From contig CM037598.1 in NCBI GenBank assembly GCA_021018995.1, forward strand, positions 68,652,671-68,716,670: DNA of 64,000 bases, in the 5' to 3' direction. Below are positions 23,505-35,400 of this stretch, piece by piece. Positions within the stretch are counted from its first letter, which is position 1, and the number at the start of each line of letters is the position of its first letter. The notes below the pieces were generated by a model that was not told the DNA's origin, did not search any database, and saw nothing but the letters and a program-made list of their open reading frames with translations. The position numbers and the translations under genes were made by a program. The DNA is from Chloranthus sessilifolius (lineage: Eukaryota > Streptophyta > Magnoliopsida > Chloranthales > Chloranthaceae).

Positions 23505-23516
23505 GCTCTGATACCA
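23505..23516 (-). other. Primer-binding site (tRNA-iMet type) of the gag-only element
   Basis: The minus strand reads TGGTATCAGAGC four bases after the LTR, the classic PBS complementary to the 3' end of plant initiator tRNA-Met. Confidence 0.92.
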
Positions 23517-23520
23517 AAAC

Positions 23521-24303
23521 TGGCGCAGGACAAACGCTAAAATCCTAATATGCGATCTAGGATTAACTTTTAGAATGAATTGAATAGCGAAAATATTCAA
23601 AATCAAGCAACAAATAAAATTAATAAAATAATTAGATTAATCAATTTTAGCGTTGCATGCGTAAAAATTTTCCGATCTAGAAAAATGACTCCGATGAGGG
23701 AACTTGAGATTCGTTCTAGTTTAGGGCATTAATCGACAATCGCAATATCGTTTCTTGATTCCTCGGGGATTTTAAATGAAATAGGGCTTCAAATAATTTT
23801 GATAAAAGAGAAAAAACTTAGGATTTTGGGTTTTTATCAACAGAATTAAACAAGGATAATACCTGACAATAACTAGAGAAAAGATAAAATAAAAGGATAG
23901 ATTCCAAGGCTTCACACCAAGGATTTTTCGAAGCTTCACACCACGACTATACGTCGGCTTCGCACCAAGTCGCACGAGAAACGATTACTCACTCCTTAAG
24001 GTTTGAAGGATTCACTCCCTTGGTTGAAAACTCTTCACAAGCTCTCTAGGGTTTGCACAAAAGCAACTCTCTTTTCATTCAATAATCAAAAACTGTTTAA
24101 TAAAGTGTCTATAATACTTTTATATAGGCTAGGAAAACCCTAAACGATATAAAACTCGCAATAAAAGAATCCTAAAATAATAAAAGACTAAAAGGATAAA
24201 ACGGAGATTTCATGCTGCTGAGATTCATGGCGCCTTTGTGACCTTTATTCAAGGCGCGCTATCACTATTCATTGTGAACAGTTTTTTTTTGCATTCCCCA
24301 TCA
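23521..24303 (-). repeat. 5' LTR of the gag-only element
   Basis: The plus strand runs from TGGCGCAGGACAAACGC to CATTCCCCATCA. It has a TATA-like CTATATAAA on the minus strand at 24119-24127, about 180 bp into the LTR. It aligns along its whole length with the left LTR. Confidence 0.88.
24119..24127 (-). promoter_or_regulatory. TATA-like element in the 5' LTR of the gag-only element
   Basis: CTATATAAA on the minus strand, conserved at 21408-21416 in the other LTR. Confidence 0.55.
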
Positions 24304-27300
24304 TGAATGGTTGAACGTGAATGGTTGAACACGAATACTTTAAGGTTAACTCTTGACTGTGAATGCTTGAACGTGAATGCGTAAACGTGTTCCAGGAATG
24401 GTTTAACAAGAATGGTTGAATGTGTACATGAACATGAATGCTTGAATGTGAATGCTTGAACATCAAAGGTTGAATGTGAGTGCTTAAAGGTGAATGCTTG
24501 AACATGAATGCTTGAACGAGAATGCTTGAACTTGATTGCTTGACCGTGAATGTTTGAAAATGAATGATTGAACGTGAAAGCTTCAATGTTAATGGTTGAA
24601 CATGAATGCTTCAATCAGAGTGCTCGAACCTGAATGCTTGAAAGTGAATGATTGAACGAAAATTTTGGAACGTGAATGCTTGAACGTGAATGTTTGAACA
24701 TGAATTCCTAAATGTGAATGCTTGAGAGATAGTAACACGCTTGAACGTGAAGGCTTGAACATAAAGGCTTGAACGTGAATGTTTGAACGTGAATGCTTGA
24801 ACGAGAATGCTTGAACGTGAATGCTAGAACATGAATGCTTGATAAATAGTGACATGCTTGAACATGAATGCTCGAACCTGAATGCTTGAAGGTGAACGCT
24901 TGAATGTGAATGCTTGAACATGATTAGTTGAATGTGTGCATGAGCGTGAATTTTTGAACAAGAATGTCTGCACGTGAATGCTTGAACTAGAATGCCTAAA
25001 CGTGAATGCTTGAACATGAATGCTTGAACGTGAATGCTTGAACATGAACGCTTAAACTTGAACGCTTGAACTTGAACACTTGAACAAGAATGCTTGAACC
25101 GGAAAGCTTCAACATCCATGCTTGAACATGAAATGGTTGAACGTGAATGCTTAAACATGAATGCTTGAACAAGAATGTATAAATGTGAATGCTTAAACGT
25201 GAATGCTCGAAAGACAATCCTTGAACGTGAATGCTTGAACAAGAATGGTTCAACTTGAAGGCATGAAGGTGAACGCTTGAGCATGAATCCTTGAACGAGA
25301 ATGCTTGAACGTGAATGCTTGAATGTCATTGCTTGAATAAAATTGCCTGAACGTCAATGCATGATAGATAGTGACAAGCTTGAACGTTTATGCTTGAACG
25401 TGAGTACTTGAACATGAGGGATTGAATGTGGATGATTGAACGTGAATGCTTGAACGCCATTGCTTGAACAAGAATGCTTGAACGTGAATGCATGATAGAG
25501 AGTGACACGCTTGAACATGAATGCTTGAGCATTAATGCTTGAATGTCAATGCTTGAACATGAATGCTTGAACGTTAATGGTTGAACATGATTGCTTGAAT
25601 GTGAATATTGGAACGAGAATGCTTGAAAGTGAATGCTAAAACATGAATGGTTGAACATGAATGCTTTATAGATAGTGACATACTCGAACGTGAATGCTTG
25701 AACGTCATTGTTGAACGTGAATGCTTGAACGTCATTGCTTGAATGTGAATGCTTGAACGTGAGTGCCTGAACCTGAAAGCTGGAACGAGAATGCTTGACC
25801 GTGAATGTTTGAAAATGAATCCTTGAATGTGAAAGCTTAAGTGTGAATGGTTGAACATGAACGCTTCAACCAGAGTGCTCGAACCTGAATGGTTGAAAGT
25901 GAATGCTTGAACGTAAATGGTTGAACATGAATGCATGAACGTGATTGCTTGAGAGGTATCAACACGCTTGAACGTTAACGCTTGAACATGAATGTTTGAA
26001 TGTGAATGCTTGAACAAGAATGCTTGAACGTGAATGCTAGAACATGAATGCTTGAACGTGAATGCTAGAACATGAATCAGAGTGAATGCCTGATAGATAG
26101 GGACATGCTTGAATGTGAATGCTCAAACCTGAATGCTTGAAGGGGAACGCTTGAACGGGAATGCTTGAACGAGAATGCTTGAACGTGAATGCTAGAACAC
26201 GAATGCATGAACATGAATATAGATAGTGACACGCATGAACGTGAATGCTTGAAAGTGAATGCTTGAGCATGAATGGTTGAACGCGAATGCATGAACATGA
26301 ATGCTTGAAGGTGAACGCTTGAACGTGAATGCTTGAACATGAATGGTTGAATGTGTGCATGAACATGAATACATGAACGTGAATGCTTGAACACTAATGC
26401 TTGAACGTGAATGCTTGATAGTCATTGTTGAACATGAATGCTCGAATGTCAATGCTGGAACGTGAAGGCTTGAATCCTTGAACGTGAATGAACGTGAATG
26501 CTTGAATGTGAAAGCTTGAACAAGAATGCTTGAACTGGAAAGCTTCAACGTGCATGCTTGAACATGAAATGGTCGAACGTGAATGCTTGAATGTGAATGC
26601 TTAAATGTGACACGCTTGAACGTGAATGCGTGAAAGAGAATCCTTGAACATGAATGCTTCTTAGATAGTGACACGGTTGAACGTGAATGCTTGAACATGA
26701 ATGGTTGAATGGGAATTATTGAACGTGAATACTCGAAAGTGAGCGCTTGATCGTGAATCCTTGAACGTGAATGCTTGAAGGTGAACACTTGAACGTGAAT
26801 GCTTGAACGTCATTAGTTAAACAAGAATGTTTGAACATGAATGCATGATAGATAGTGATACGCTTGAATGTTAAGCCTTGAGCATTAATGCTTGAGCGTG
26901 AATACTTGAAGATGAGGACTTGAATGCGAATGCTTGAACGCCATTGCTTGAACGAGAATGCTTGAACGCTAATGCATGATATAGTTACACACTTGAACAA
27001 GAATGCTTGAACGTGATTGCTTGAACGAGAATGCTTAAATGTGACATGCTTGAACGTGAATGTAAGAAAGAGAATCCTTGAACATGAATGCTTCTTAGAT
27101 AGTGACACGGTTGAGCGTGAATGCTTGAACATCAAAGTTGAACGTGAATGGTTGAACGAGAATGATTGCTTAAACAAGAATGCTAGGACATGAATTCTTG
27201 AACGTGAATATTGATAGTGACACGATTGAACGTGAATGCTTGAAAGTGAATGCTTGAACATGAATGGTTGAACGTGAATGCTGAAACCTGAATGCTTGAA

Positions 27301-30300
27301 GGTGAACGCTTGAACATGAATGCTTGAACATGAATGGTTGAATGTGAGCATGAACATAAATAAATAAACGTGAGTGCTTGAACATGAATGCTTGAAAATG
27401 AATGCTAGTACGTGAATGCTTGAAGTTCATTGCATGAACATGAATAAATAAACGTGAATGCTTGAACGTCATTGCCTGAACGTAAATGCTTGAACTTCAT
27501 CGCTTGAACGTGAATGAACGTGAGTGATTTAACCTGAATGCTTGAACGTGAATGCTTTAACAAGAATGCTTGAACTGGAAAGCTTGAACGTGCATGCTTG
27601 AATATAAATGCTTGAACGTGAATGCTTGAGCATGAATGCTGGAATGTGAATGCCTAAATGTGAATGCTTGAACATGAATGCTTGAACGCGAAGCCTTGAC
27701 CATGAATGCTTATTAGATGGTAACACACATGACCCTGAACACTTGAACATGAATGGTTGAACGTGAATGGTTGAACACGAATACTTGAAGGTTAACGCTT
27801 GACTGTGAATGCTTGAAGGTGAACGCTTGAATGTGAATGCGTAAACGTGTGCCATGAATGGTTGAACAAGAATGGTTGAATGTGTGCATGAACATGAATG
27901 CTTGAACATGAATGCTTGAACGTGAATGCATGAACATTAATGCTTGAACGTGAATGCTTGAACGTCATTGTTGAACGTGAATGCTTGAACGTCATTGCTT
28001 GAATGTGAATGCTTGAACCTGAATGCTTGAACGAGAATGCTTGAACTTGATTGCTTGACCGTGAATGTTTGAAAATGAATGATTGAACGTGAAAGCTTCA
28101 ATGTGAATGGTTGAACATGAATGCTTCAATTAGAGTGCTCAAACCTGAATGCTTGAAAGTGAATGTATGATTGAACAAAAAATTTGGAATGTGAATGCTT
28201 GAACATGAATGTTTGAACATGAATACCTGAACGTGAATGCTTGAGAGATAGTAACATGCTTGAATGCGAAGGCTTGAACATAAAGGCTTGAACGTGAATG
28301 TTTGAACGTGAATGCTTAAACGAGAATGCTTGAACGTTAATACTAGAACATGAATGCTTGATAAATAGTGGCATGCTTGAAGGTGAACGCTTGAAGGTGA
28401 ATGCTTGAACATGAATGGTTGAATGTGTGCATGAACATGAATACATGAATGTGAATTCTTGAACAAGAATGCTTGAACTGGAATGCATAAACGTGAATGC
28501 TTGAACATGAATGCTTGAACGTGAATGCTTGAACATGAACGCTTGAACAAGAATGCTTGAATTGAAAAGCTTCAACGTCCATGCTTGAACATGAAATGGT
28601 TGAACGTGAATGCTTGAATATGAATGTTTGAACAAGAATGCAAAAGTGTGAATGCTTAAACGTGAATGCTTCTTAGAAAGTGCCATGCTTGAGCGTGAAT
28701 GCTTGAACATGGATGGTTGAACGTGAATGCTTGAAAGAGAATGCTTGAACATGAATCCTTGAATGAGAATGCTTGAACGTCATTGCTTGAACAAAATTGC
28801 CTGAACATGAATGCATGATAGATAGGGACACGCTTGAACATTAATGCTTGAACGTGAGTACTTGAACATGAGGGCTTGAACGTGGATGATTGAACGTGAA
28901 TGCTTGAATGTCATTGCTTGAACAAGAATGCTTGAACGTGAATGCATGATAGAGAGTGACACGCTTGAACGTGAATGCTTGAGCATTAATGCTTGAACAT
29001 CAATGCTTGAACATGAATGCTTGAACGTAAATGCTTGAACATTAATGCTTGAACATGATTGCTTGAACGTGAATACTGGAACGAGAATGCTTGAACGTGA
29101 ATGCTAGAACATGAATGGTTGAACATGAATGCTTTATAGATAGTGACACGCTTGAACGTGAATGCTTGAACGTCATTGTTGAACGTGAATGCTCGAACGT
29201 CATTGCTTGAATGTGAGTGCCTGAACCTGAAAGCTGGAACGAGAATGCTTGAACTTGAATGCTTGACCGTGAATGTTTGAAAATGAATCCTTGAACGTGA
29301 AAGCTTGAGCGTGAATGGTTGAACATGAATGCTTCAACCTGAGTGCTCGAACCTGAATGGTTGAAAGTGAATGCTTGAACGTAAATTCTTGAACGTGAAT
29401 GCTTGAACGTAAATGGTTGAACATGAATGCATGTACGTGAATGTTTGAACGTGAATGCTTGAACGAGAATGCTTGAACGTGAATGCTAGAACATGAATGC
29501 TTCAAAGTGAATGCTTGATAGATAGTGACATGCTTGAACGTGAATGCTCGAACCTGAATGCTTGAAGGTGAACACTTGAATGGGAATGCTTGAACGTGAA
29601 TGCTAGAACACGAATGCATGAACATGAATATAGATAGTGACATGCATGAACGTGAATGCTCTTACGTGAATGCTTGAAAGTGAATGCTTGAGCATGAATG
29701 GTTGAACGCGAATGCATGAACATGAATGCTTGAAGGTGAACGCTTGAACGTGTATGCTTGAACATGAATGGTTGAATGTCTGCATGAACATGAATACATG
29801 AACGTGAATGCTTGAACGTGAACGCTTGATCGTCATTGTTGAACGTGAATGCTCGAACGTCAATGCTGGAACGTGAAGGCTTGAACTTCATTACTTGAAC
29901 GTGAATGCTTGAATGTGAAAGCTTGAACAAGAATGCTTGAACTGGAAAGCTTCAATGTGCATGCTTGAACATGAAATGGTCGAACATGAATGCTTGAATG
30001 TGACAGTGTCAACGTGAATGCGTGAAAGAGAATCCTTCAACATGAATGCTTCTTAGATAGTGACACGGTTGAACGTGAATGGTTGAACATGAATTGTTAG
30101 ACGTGAATGCTTGAACGTGAACGCTTGAACGTGAATGCTTGAATGTCATTAGTTGAACAAGAATGCTTTAACGTGAATGCATTATAGATAGTGATACATT
30201 TGAATGTTAAGCCTTGAGCATTAATGCTTGAACGTGAATACTTAAACATGAGGGCTTGAACGTGAATGATTGAACATGAATGCTTGAACGTCATTGCTTG

Positions 30301-30390
30301 AGCAAGAATGCTTGAACGTGGATGCATGATAGATAGTGACACACTTGAACAAGAATGCTTGAACGTGATTGCTTGGACATGAATGCTTGA
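24304..30390. repeat. 14-bp minisatellite, block B
   Basis: The same unit family as block A continues across the gag-only insertion. Segments starting near 25540 and 28985 repeat the order of variant units found at 19008 in block A, including ATACTGGAACGAGAATGC, then TTTATAGATAGTGACACG, then CTTCAACCTGAGTGCTCG. Blocks A and B were therefore one array before the insertion. The minus-strand ORFs here (up to 246 residues) are repeat translations. Confidence 0.95.
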
Positions 30391-31850
30391 ATTTATGGTG
30401 AACGAAATATCCAAAATTTAACCCCCCATTTTTCCATTATTTCCCAAGCCATGCCCTCGTCTATGGTCATTTCTAATCCATCTCACCTTCCATCTACACC
30501 CATTCAAAACCCGGTCCCATCCTCCACTTTCACCAATATACCATATTTTTCATCCGCCCGACGCATACCCAATCCACCCATATCTATCCATGCCGCACCC
30601 GATCCCCCATACCTCCCTCCACATACCCAGGTCATGCCCTTTTTTATTGGGGCTATGACCAGCTTTCCTCTCTCATCATCCACATCCATGCCCCATACAT
30701 CCTCCCCACACATGCCCAATCCATCCTCATTCACCAATGATCCACCTCATTTTTCTAACCCACCCCATATCCCCCCAAGTTACCCAGGTCATGCCCATTT
30801 TACCGGGGCTAGGCCCCATTTTTCCTCTTCATCCACCCCATCCATGCCCCTCCAACCCTTAAATAGCCCATCTCCATTCGATCCCCCTTCCATAGCCATG
30901 ATGGAGATGTTTCAAGCCTATAATAGGTGGAAGGCCTCCCAAAACATCCCCTCTTATCCACACTACACATCCATGGATCCATCTCATACCCTATCAAGCC
31001 TTCATGTCTCATTCCCCCATAACCCCCATCAATCCCCCATCATCCACACCATCCAAACCCCCATTACCCACATACCCCAAGGCCCAATGGCCCAAAATCC
31101 GATCTACCACATACCTTAAGGCCCAATGGCCCAAATCCCAATCTCCCACATACCTCAAGCCCCAATGGCCCAAAACCCCATTGCTCAGACCCACCAAGGG
31201 CCCATGGCTCAGACCCACCAAGGGCCCATGGCTCAGACCCATCAATGCCCATAGGCCAGACCTATCATGACCAAGGTTTTATGGTCCAACCTCCCACCCA
31301 TGGGCTAAACCTTTATAGCTCAACCCTCCCAAGGCTTTATGGTCCAACCTCCCACCCATGGGCTAAACCTTTATAGCCCAACCCTCCCAAGGCTTCGTGG
31401 CCCAAACCCAAGCCCAGCAAGGCCCTAACCTTGGAGCCTCACACCATACCCTTCACAATTTCTCCAAAATTTCCCTCACCCACAACCCTCATACCTAGCT
31501 CAAACCCATGCCTTACCTCAACCCCAATTCACCCATATCCCAATATCCCAAAGTCAGTTCCAAACCTTTCCCCATGCCCAATAGCCTCATCAAACCCCAC
31601 CCTAAAATCTGACTTCCACTCATCCCATCACCCAACAAACCTTCCCTCACATACAATGGACTCACCCACCTCCTATGCAGACCATTCCCATCTAGTCCAT
31701 ACAATACCAGCAAGAGAATCCTACCCTCACTGCACCTTATGTAGATCAGCAGTATGAAGAGGACGAGATTATGAATAGTAGTGCTTATGTTGGGGCATTG
31801 ACCAACATTAATCACCCTCCTTTAATTATCCACCCCTTGGTAGCATAGAG
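30391..31850 (+). pseudogene. Gag N-terminal Pro-rich region of copy 2 with repeats
   Basis: The Pro/Ser/His-rich open stretch 30451-31119 (222 residues) ends in PSIAMMEMFQAYNRWKASQN, homologous to copy 1. From 31075 to 31260 the DNA repeats around CCCAATGGCCCAAA and AAGGGCCCATGGCTCAGACC, coding for PQGPMAQ-like units. A 59-bp unit starting CAAGG(T/C)TTTATGGTCCAACC is duplicated at about 31270-31390. Stop codons interrupt the frame after 31119. The first 60 bp after the array (30391-30450) have no counterpart I could place. Confidence 0.65.
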
Positions 31851-32640
31851 CGAGTCCCAACCGACTGCTGAGAAAGTGGCCCCCATGTCCAAGGAGTCAG
31901 AGCAGTTGAAAGAATAGTTAGACAAAATTCAGAAGCAATTACTGAAGATGGGTGGTACTGAAATCCACACCACGAGCTTCTTAGATTTGTGTCTGTTCGT
32001 CGAGGTCCCCTTACCCCCAAAATTTAAAATGCCAGCTTTTAACAAATATAACGGCACCGACAATCCCATAGCACACCTCAAGTCTTATTGTGAGGACATG
32101 TGTCAGTATGGAGGGGATGAAAGACTATTGATAAAGGTCTTTCAGAAGAGCTTGACTGGTCCGACCTTAAGATGGTTCACATCCTTAGAACCATCTATGA
32201 TAAAGACCTAGAAGGACTTGACGCACTTGTTCTAAGAATAATATGTCTACAATATAGACATTGAACTGCGTAAGTCAGACTTGACCCATTTGAAGTAGAA
32301 CTCAAATGAGACTTTTAGCGATTATTTAGAGCGTTGGAGAGTACTGATAGCTCAGGTTAGAAATAAGATACCTGATGACGAGCAAATAGAAATGATTTTC
32401 AAAAATACTTTGCAGTAATCTCAAACTTTTTTGTGTACCAGTAGCAGTCCAGCTTTACTGATTTGGTAAGGAACACAAATCGCTATGAAGACTCTATCAG
32501 GGAAGGTCGCCTGAGAAAATATGTACCTAGTGGAGCCAATGGAGTTAGAAGGTTCTCAGAGCAGAGGAATGAGAAAAGAGCAGGGGCCAATGTCTAGAAC
32601 ATTGCCAACACCAGGCCTATTAATAATATAACCCCATTTC
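31851..32640 (+). pseudogene. Gag capsid-like domain of copy 2
   Basis: The region aligns with copy 1 Gag: LDKIQKQLLKMGGTEI, FNKYNGTDNPIAHLKSYC, KVFQKSLTGPTLRWFTSLEP, then, through stops, YVYNIDIELRKSDLTHL and ETFSDYLERW. Nonsense codons at 32209 (TAG for Trp), 32233 and 32239 (TAA for Gln) all fit C-to-T or G-to-A change relative to copy 1. Confidence 0.8.
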
Positions 32641-32789
32641 GATATCAAGCAGTCTAACTGGTACTAGTCAGAACTGAACAGATTCAAAGAACGAGCAACG
32701 GACAAGGAATGTAAATGACTTCGGAGTAGAGGAGAGCCTGCTACGATCGAGCGTTTATACTCCTAGGATAATCATTAAGTGTACTTTTA

Positions 32790-33700
32790 CCTTTGCTAAT
32801 AGAAAAGGGACTAGTTACCGCCCTCCAATCGCAACCTCCTCCCAATCTAATCTCGAAGAATTTTGACCCTAACACTCACTGTAATTTTCATCAGGGTCCG
32901 GGTCACCCAACTGATTGCTGCTTCTCATTGAAGCACGTGATACAAGGTTTAATTAATGCTGAGAAAATCATTTCACCTGTACCTTCTCAAGTGAACCGGC
33001 ACATAAATATTCATCAGGTGCCATTACTGGAAGAGCAGGTCTCAGACCCACCACCGAGATGATAGAGGAGTGTGAGAAAAAGTTTGAATTTGATCCATTT
33101 GATTATATCAGTGATCGAGAGAGTGATGTGGCACCGTTGCAAAGAACTTATGAAGAAAGGAGTATCGAGGTGATTGAACATTTGAATTTATCGGACTATT
33201 TCCCCAACCCAGCACTACAAGTTGAGCCCTTAGATCTTAGGGCTTAATTCCCATTACCCACACCCGTCAATTATGTGTACATAAATTCATATCAACCATA
33301 TACTACCACCCCTATCAATTACCCGATAGCCCATCAGGTCCCCCTTCCCCCACCATCTCCTATCAACTATCATTGGCCCACTCCTACCCCATTACCGGGG
33401 GTGCAACCACCCTAAAACCTCATCACCCCAACCTGGCCCAATTTTGCCATCCAACCATCTATCACTGAACTGAACCAAGTATTACCCCCCCCCCCTTCGG
33501 AGCCATCGATGCAAGTGCATCAGATACCGACAGCTACACCATTTCAGATTTCAGGACCAACCTATAATCCTCATCAGGTCCCACTGAGTTACGAGCAGCC
33601 AAATGCTAATGCCGGCAGCAATAGAGAAGGGGTAGTAGACTTTGTCACAAGATTCAGGAAGACTTCAAAGTAGCCGGAAGCACCGGTGGTAGCACAAGCC
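32790..33700 (+). pseudogene. Gag tail and acidic/Pro-rich linker of copy 2
   Basis: CNFHQGPGHPTDCCFSLKHV keeps the altered zinc-knuckle motif. A frameshifted open stretch 33059-33247 carries FEFDPFDYISDRESDV and VIEHLNLSDYFPNP, matching the acidic linker of copy 1. The following 450 bp code in pieces for Pro-rich sequence (QVPLPPPSPIN type) and then the QVPLSYEQPN segment before the protease. Confidence 0.65.
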
Positions 33701-34370
33701 TAACCAGAGGGAAAGAAAGATAGTGTCATTAATTCTTTTGAAAAAATGAGTCGAGAACATATACTGGAGAATCAATTGGGAAGGATGCTAGCTCACATCA
33801 CTGTATGGGATTTATTAATGACGTCCCCACTCCATTTTCAAACTTTAATGGGGGCATTAAAGAATATGCATGTATCGCTTCAGGTGAGCCTGGACGAAGT
33901 TAGACAAATAATTGATCAAGTTATGGCTCCAAATGCCATTTCATTTTCGGATGCTAATTTTTCAGATGAGGGAAGTAGTCACTCCAAATCCCTTATTATT
34001 ACTGTGAAATCCAGAAATATGATAATCCCTCTAGTGTTGATTGACAATGGGTCTGCTCTAAATATATGCCCACTGAGAACTGCCACCAAGATTGGGGTAG
34101 ATCCATGCATTCTGAGATCCACAAGAACCAATGCCCGAGGTTTTGACAATACGAGGAGAGAGATAATGGGAGAGGTTGACCTTGAGTTATTGATTTGGCC
34201 AATGACCTTCTCCATATTATTTCAAGTAATGGCATCAAATCTTCATTCAATCTGTTATTAGGATGCCCCTGGTTGTATGAAGTCAGAGAGATATCGTCGA
34301 CACTGCATCAGAAGCTCAAGTTTGCATTCGGGCATAAGATTATCACTATCATTGGTGAGGGGCACAGTGA
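33701..34370 (+). pseudogene. Aspartic protease region of copy 2
   Basis: The open stretch 33746-34261 matches copy 1: MSREHILENQLGRMLAHITV, LHFQTLMGALKNMHVS, active-site loop LVLIDNGSALNICPL. A frameshift near 34225 moves the SSFNLLLGCPWLYEV end of the protease into the next frame (34195-34524). The active-site Asp is present and the DNGSA form agrees with copy 1, so DNGS is the family state rather than a mutation. Confidence 0.8.
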
Positions 34371-34499
34371 GAAGGAAAAAGCCACCAACAGCATTGAAAA
34401 GCCCAAGGTGCTAAATGTGCCACACACAGTTAAGGATGTCGACCTCCATAGTTTTGAGTATAAAGTATCAATGGTACTCTCGAAACCCATCGAGGACAT

Positions 34500-34810
34500 C
34501 ATTCCAAAATCGAAGGTGGAATGATAACAGTAGTGGCCATGCTCCAAAAGTGGGGCTATCAAAGAGGAAAGGGGCTGGGACCTTGATTACAAGGAAGAAG
34601 AGAGCCCGTCACAGCCAAGGGTCAGAAAGTCTGATTTGGGTTAGGTTACAAGCCCATGGAAGAAGAGGTTTGGGAGGCTAAGGAGAAAGCTCGAGACACG
34701 ACAACTGCAAGAGCCAGAGGGATACACTTAGAAGAGAAGCCTCATCCTAGACCTCACATCAGGGATTCATTCGTAAGTGTCGGGGTCGTGAAATCGATCA
34801 GAATGGGGTA
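34500..34810 (+). pseudogene. G-patch segment of copy 2
   Basis: Translation gives VAMLQKWGYQRGKGLGP, a TGA, LQGRREPVTAKGQKV, a TGA, FGLGYKPMEEEVWEAKEKA, the same G-patch block as copy 1 at 5600-5730, with CGA- or CAG-type codons changed to stops. The RGIHLEEKPHPRPHIRDSFV tail is conserved too. The segment ends before a stretch with many stops (34811-35400). Confidence 0.65.
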
Positions 34811-35400
34811 ACCCAATTAATCCCACAGAAGCCTATAGCATCGGTTCACCCCACTAATCCCCACATCACCCTTCCAAGCCTAGAAATAGATCTGGCCGCG
34901 TTATCCCTCTTTGAGGAACGACGCTCCGTACCTAAATAATCTCTCCTTGTGGTAAATCACCACAAAATGGTACCAACATTTGAGGACAGAATCTCAGATG
35001 AATTCGGGATCAATATGATGGAAGCTGACTCCAATGAGCCATATCAGTCAGCACCCTTCATCCGAAAAGGTAAAGGAGCGGCCTCTCAGGTACGTAATTA
35101 GACGTCTGTACCCCTAACTCTGGAGGCAAGGAGTGGCCTAAACTTTGGTAGCTATTTCCTAAAAAATATAACCTATAAAAAGTGAGATAAGCCCTTGGCA
35201 GGCAATACCTTATATATACACAGACTCGCGCAGCCAAGGGTCCGTCTCTGAAGAAAATAAAAATTCTAAAAACATTGAAAAAATATAAAATCCAAAAATA
35301 TTATCATTTAAAATTCTAAATAAAATCCCATAAAAAGTTACCGTAATTGAAATACCCGTCCCACATAAAATCAACCCCTTTCCTATAGAAATATAAGAAG
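34811..35400 (+). other. Protease-RT spacer of copy 2, no domain
   Basis: About 590 bp with stops in all frames, homologous in order to 4951-5160 of copy 1 (an AAGTGAGATAAG block, then an AAAATTC-rich stretch). I see no catalytic motif. Confidence 0.5.

Larger units (their letters stand above)
20796..24303 (-). mobile_element. Gag-only, pol-less Ty3/gypsy LTR element (non-autonomous derivative)
   Basis: Two LTRs (20796-21574 and 23521-24303) with TG...CA-type ends flank an internal region of only 1946 bp that holds a damaged gag and no protease, RT or integrase. A tRNA-iMet-type PBS lies next to the right LTR and a short purine tract next to the left one, fixing the orientation as minus. TGAAT is present on both sides (20791-20795 and 24304-24308), as a 5-bp target duplication should be, although the host array itself contains that word often. 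The first 270 aligned LTR bases differ at about 20 positions by eye plus a 15-bp indel, so this is not a recent insertion. It would need enzymes from elsewhere to move. Confidence 0.88.

Noticed and set aside
30504..31252. Minus-strand Gly/Trp/Leu-rich ORFs over Gag of copy 2
   Set aside because: They are antisense shadows of the Pro-rich Gag repeats.
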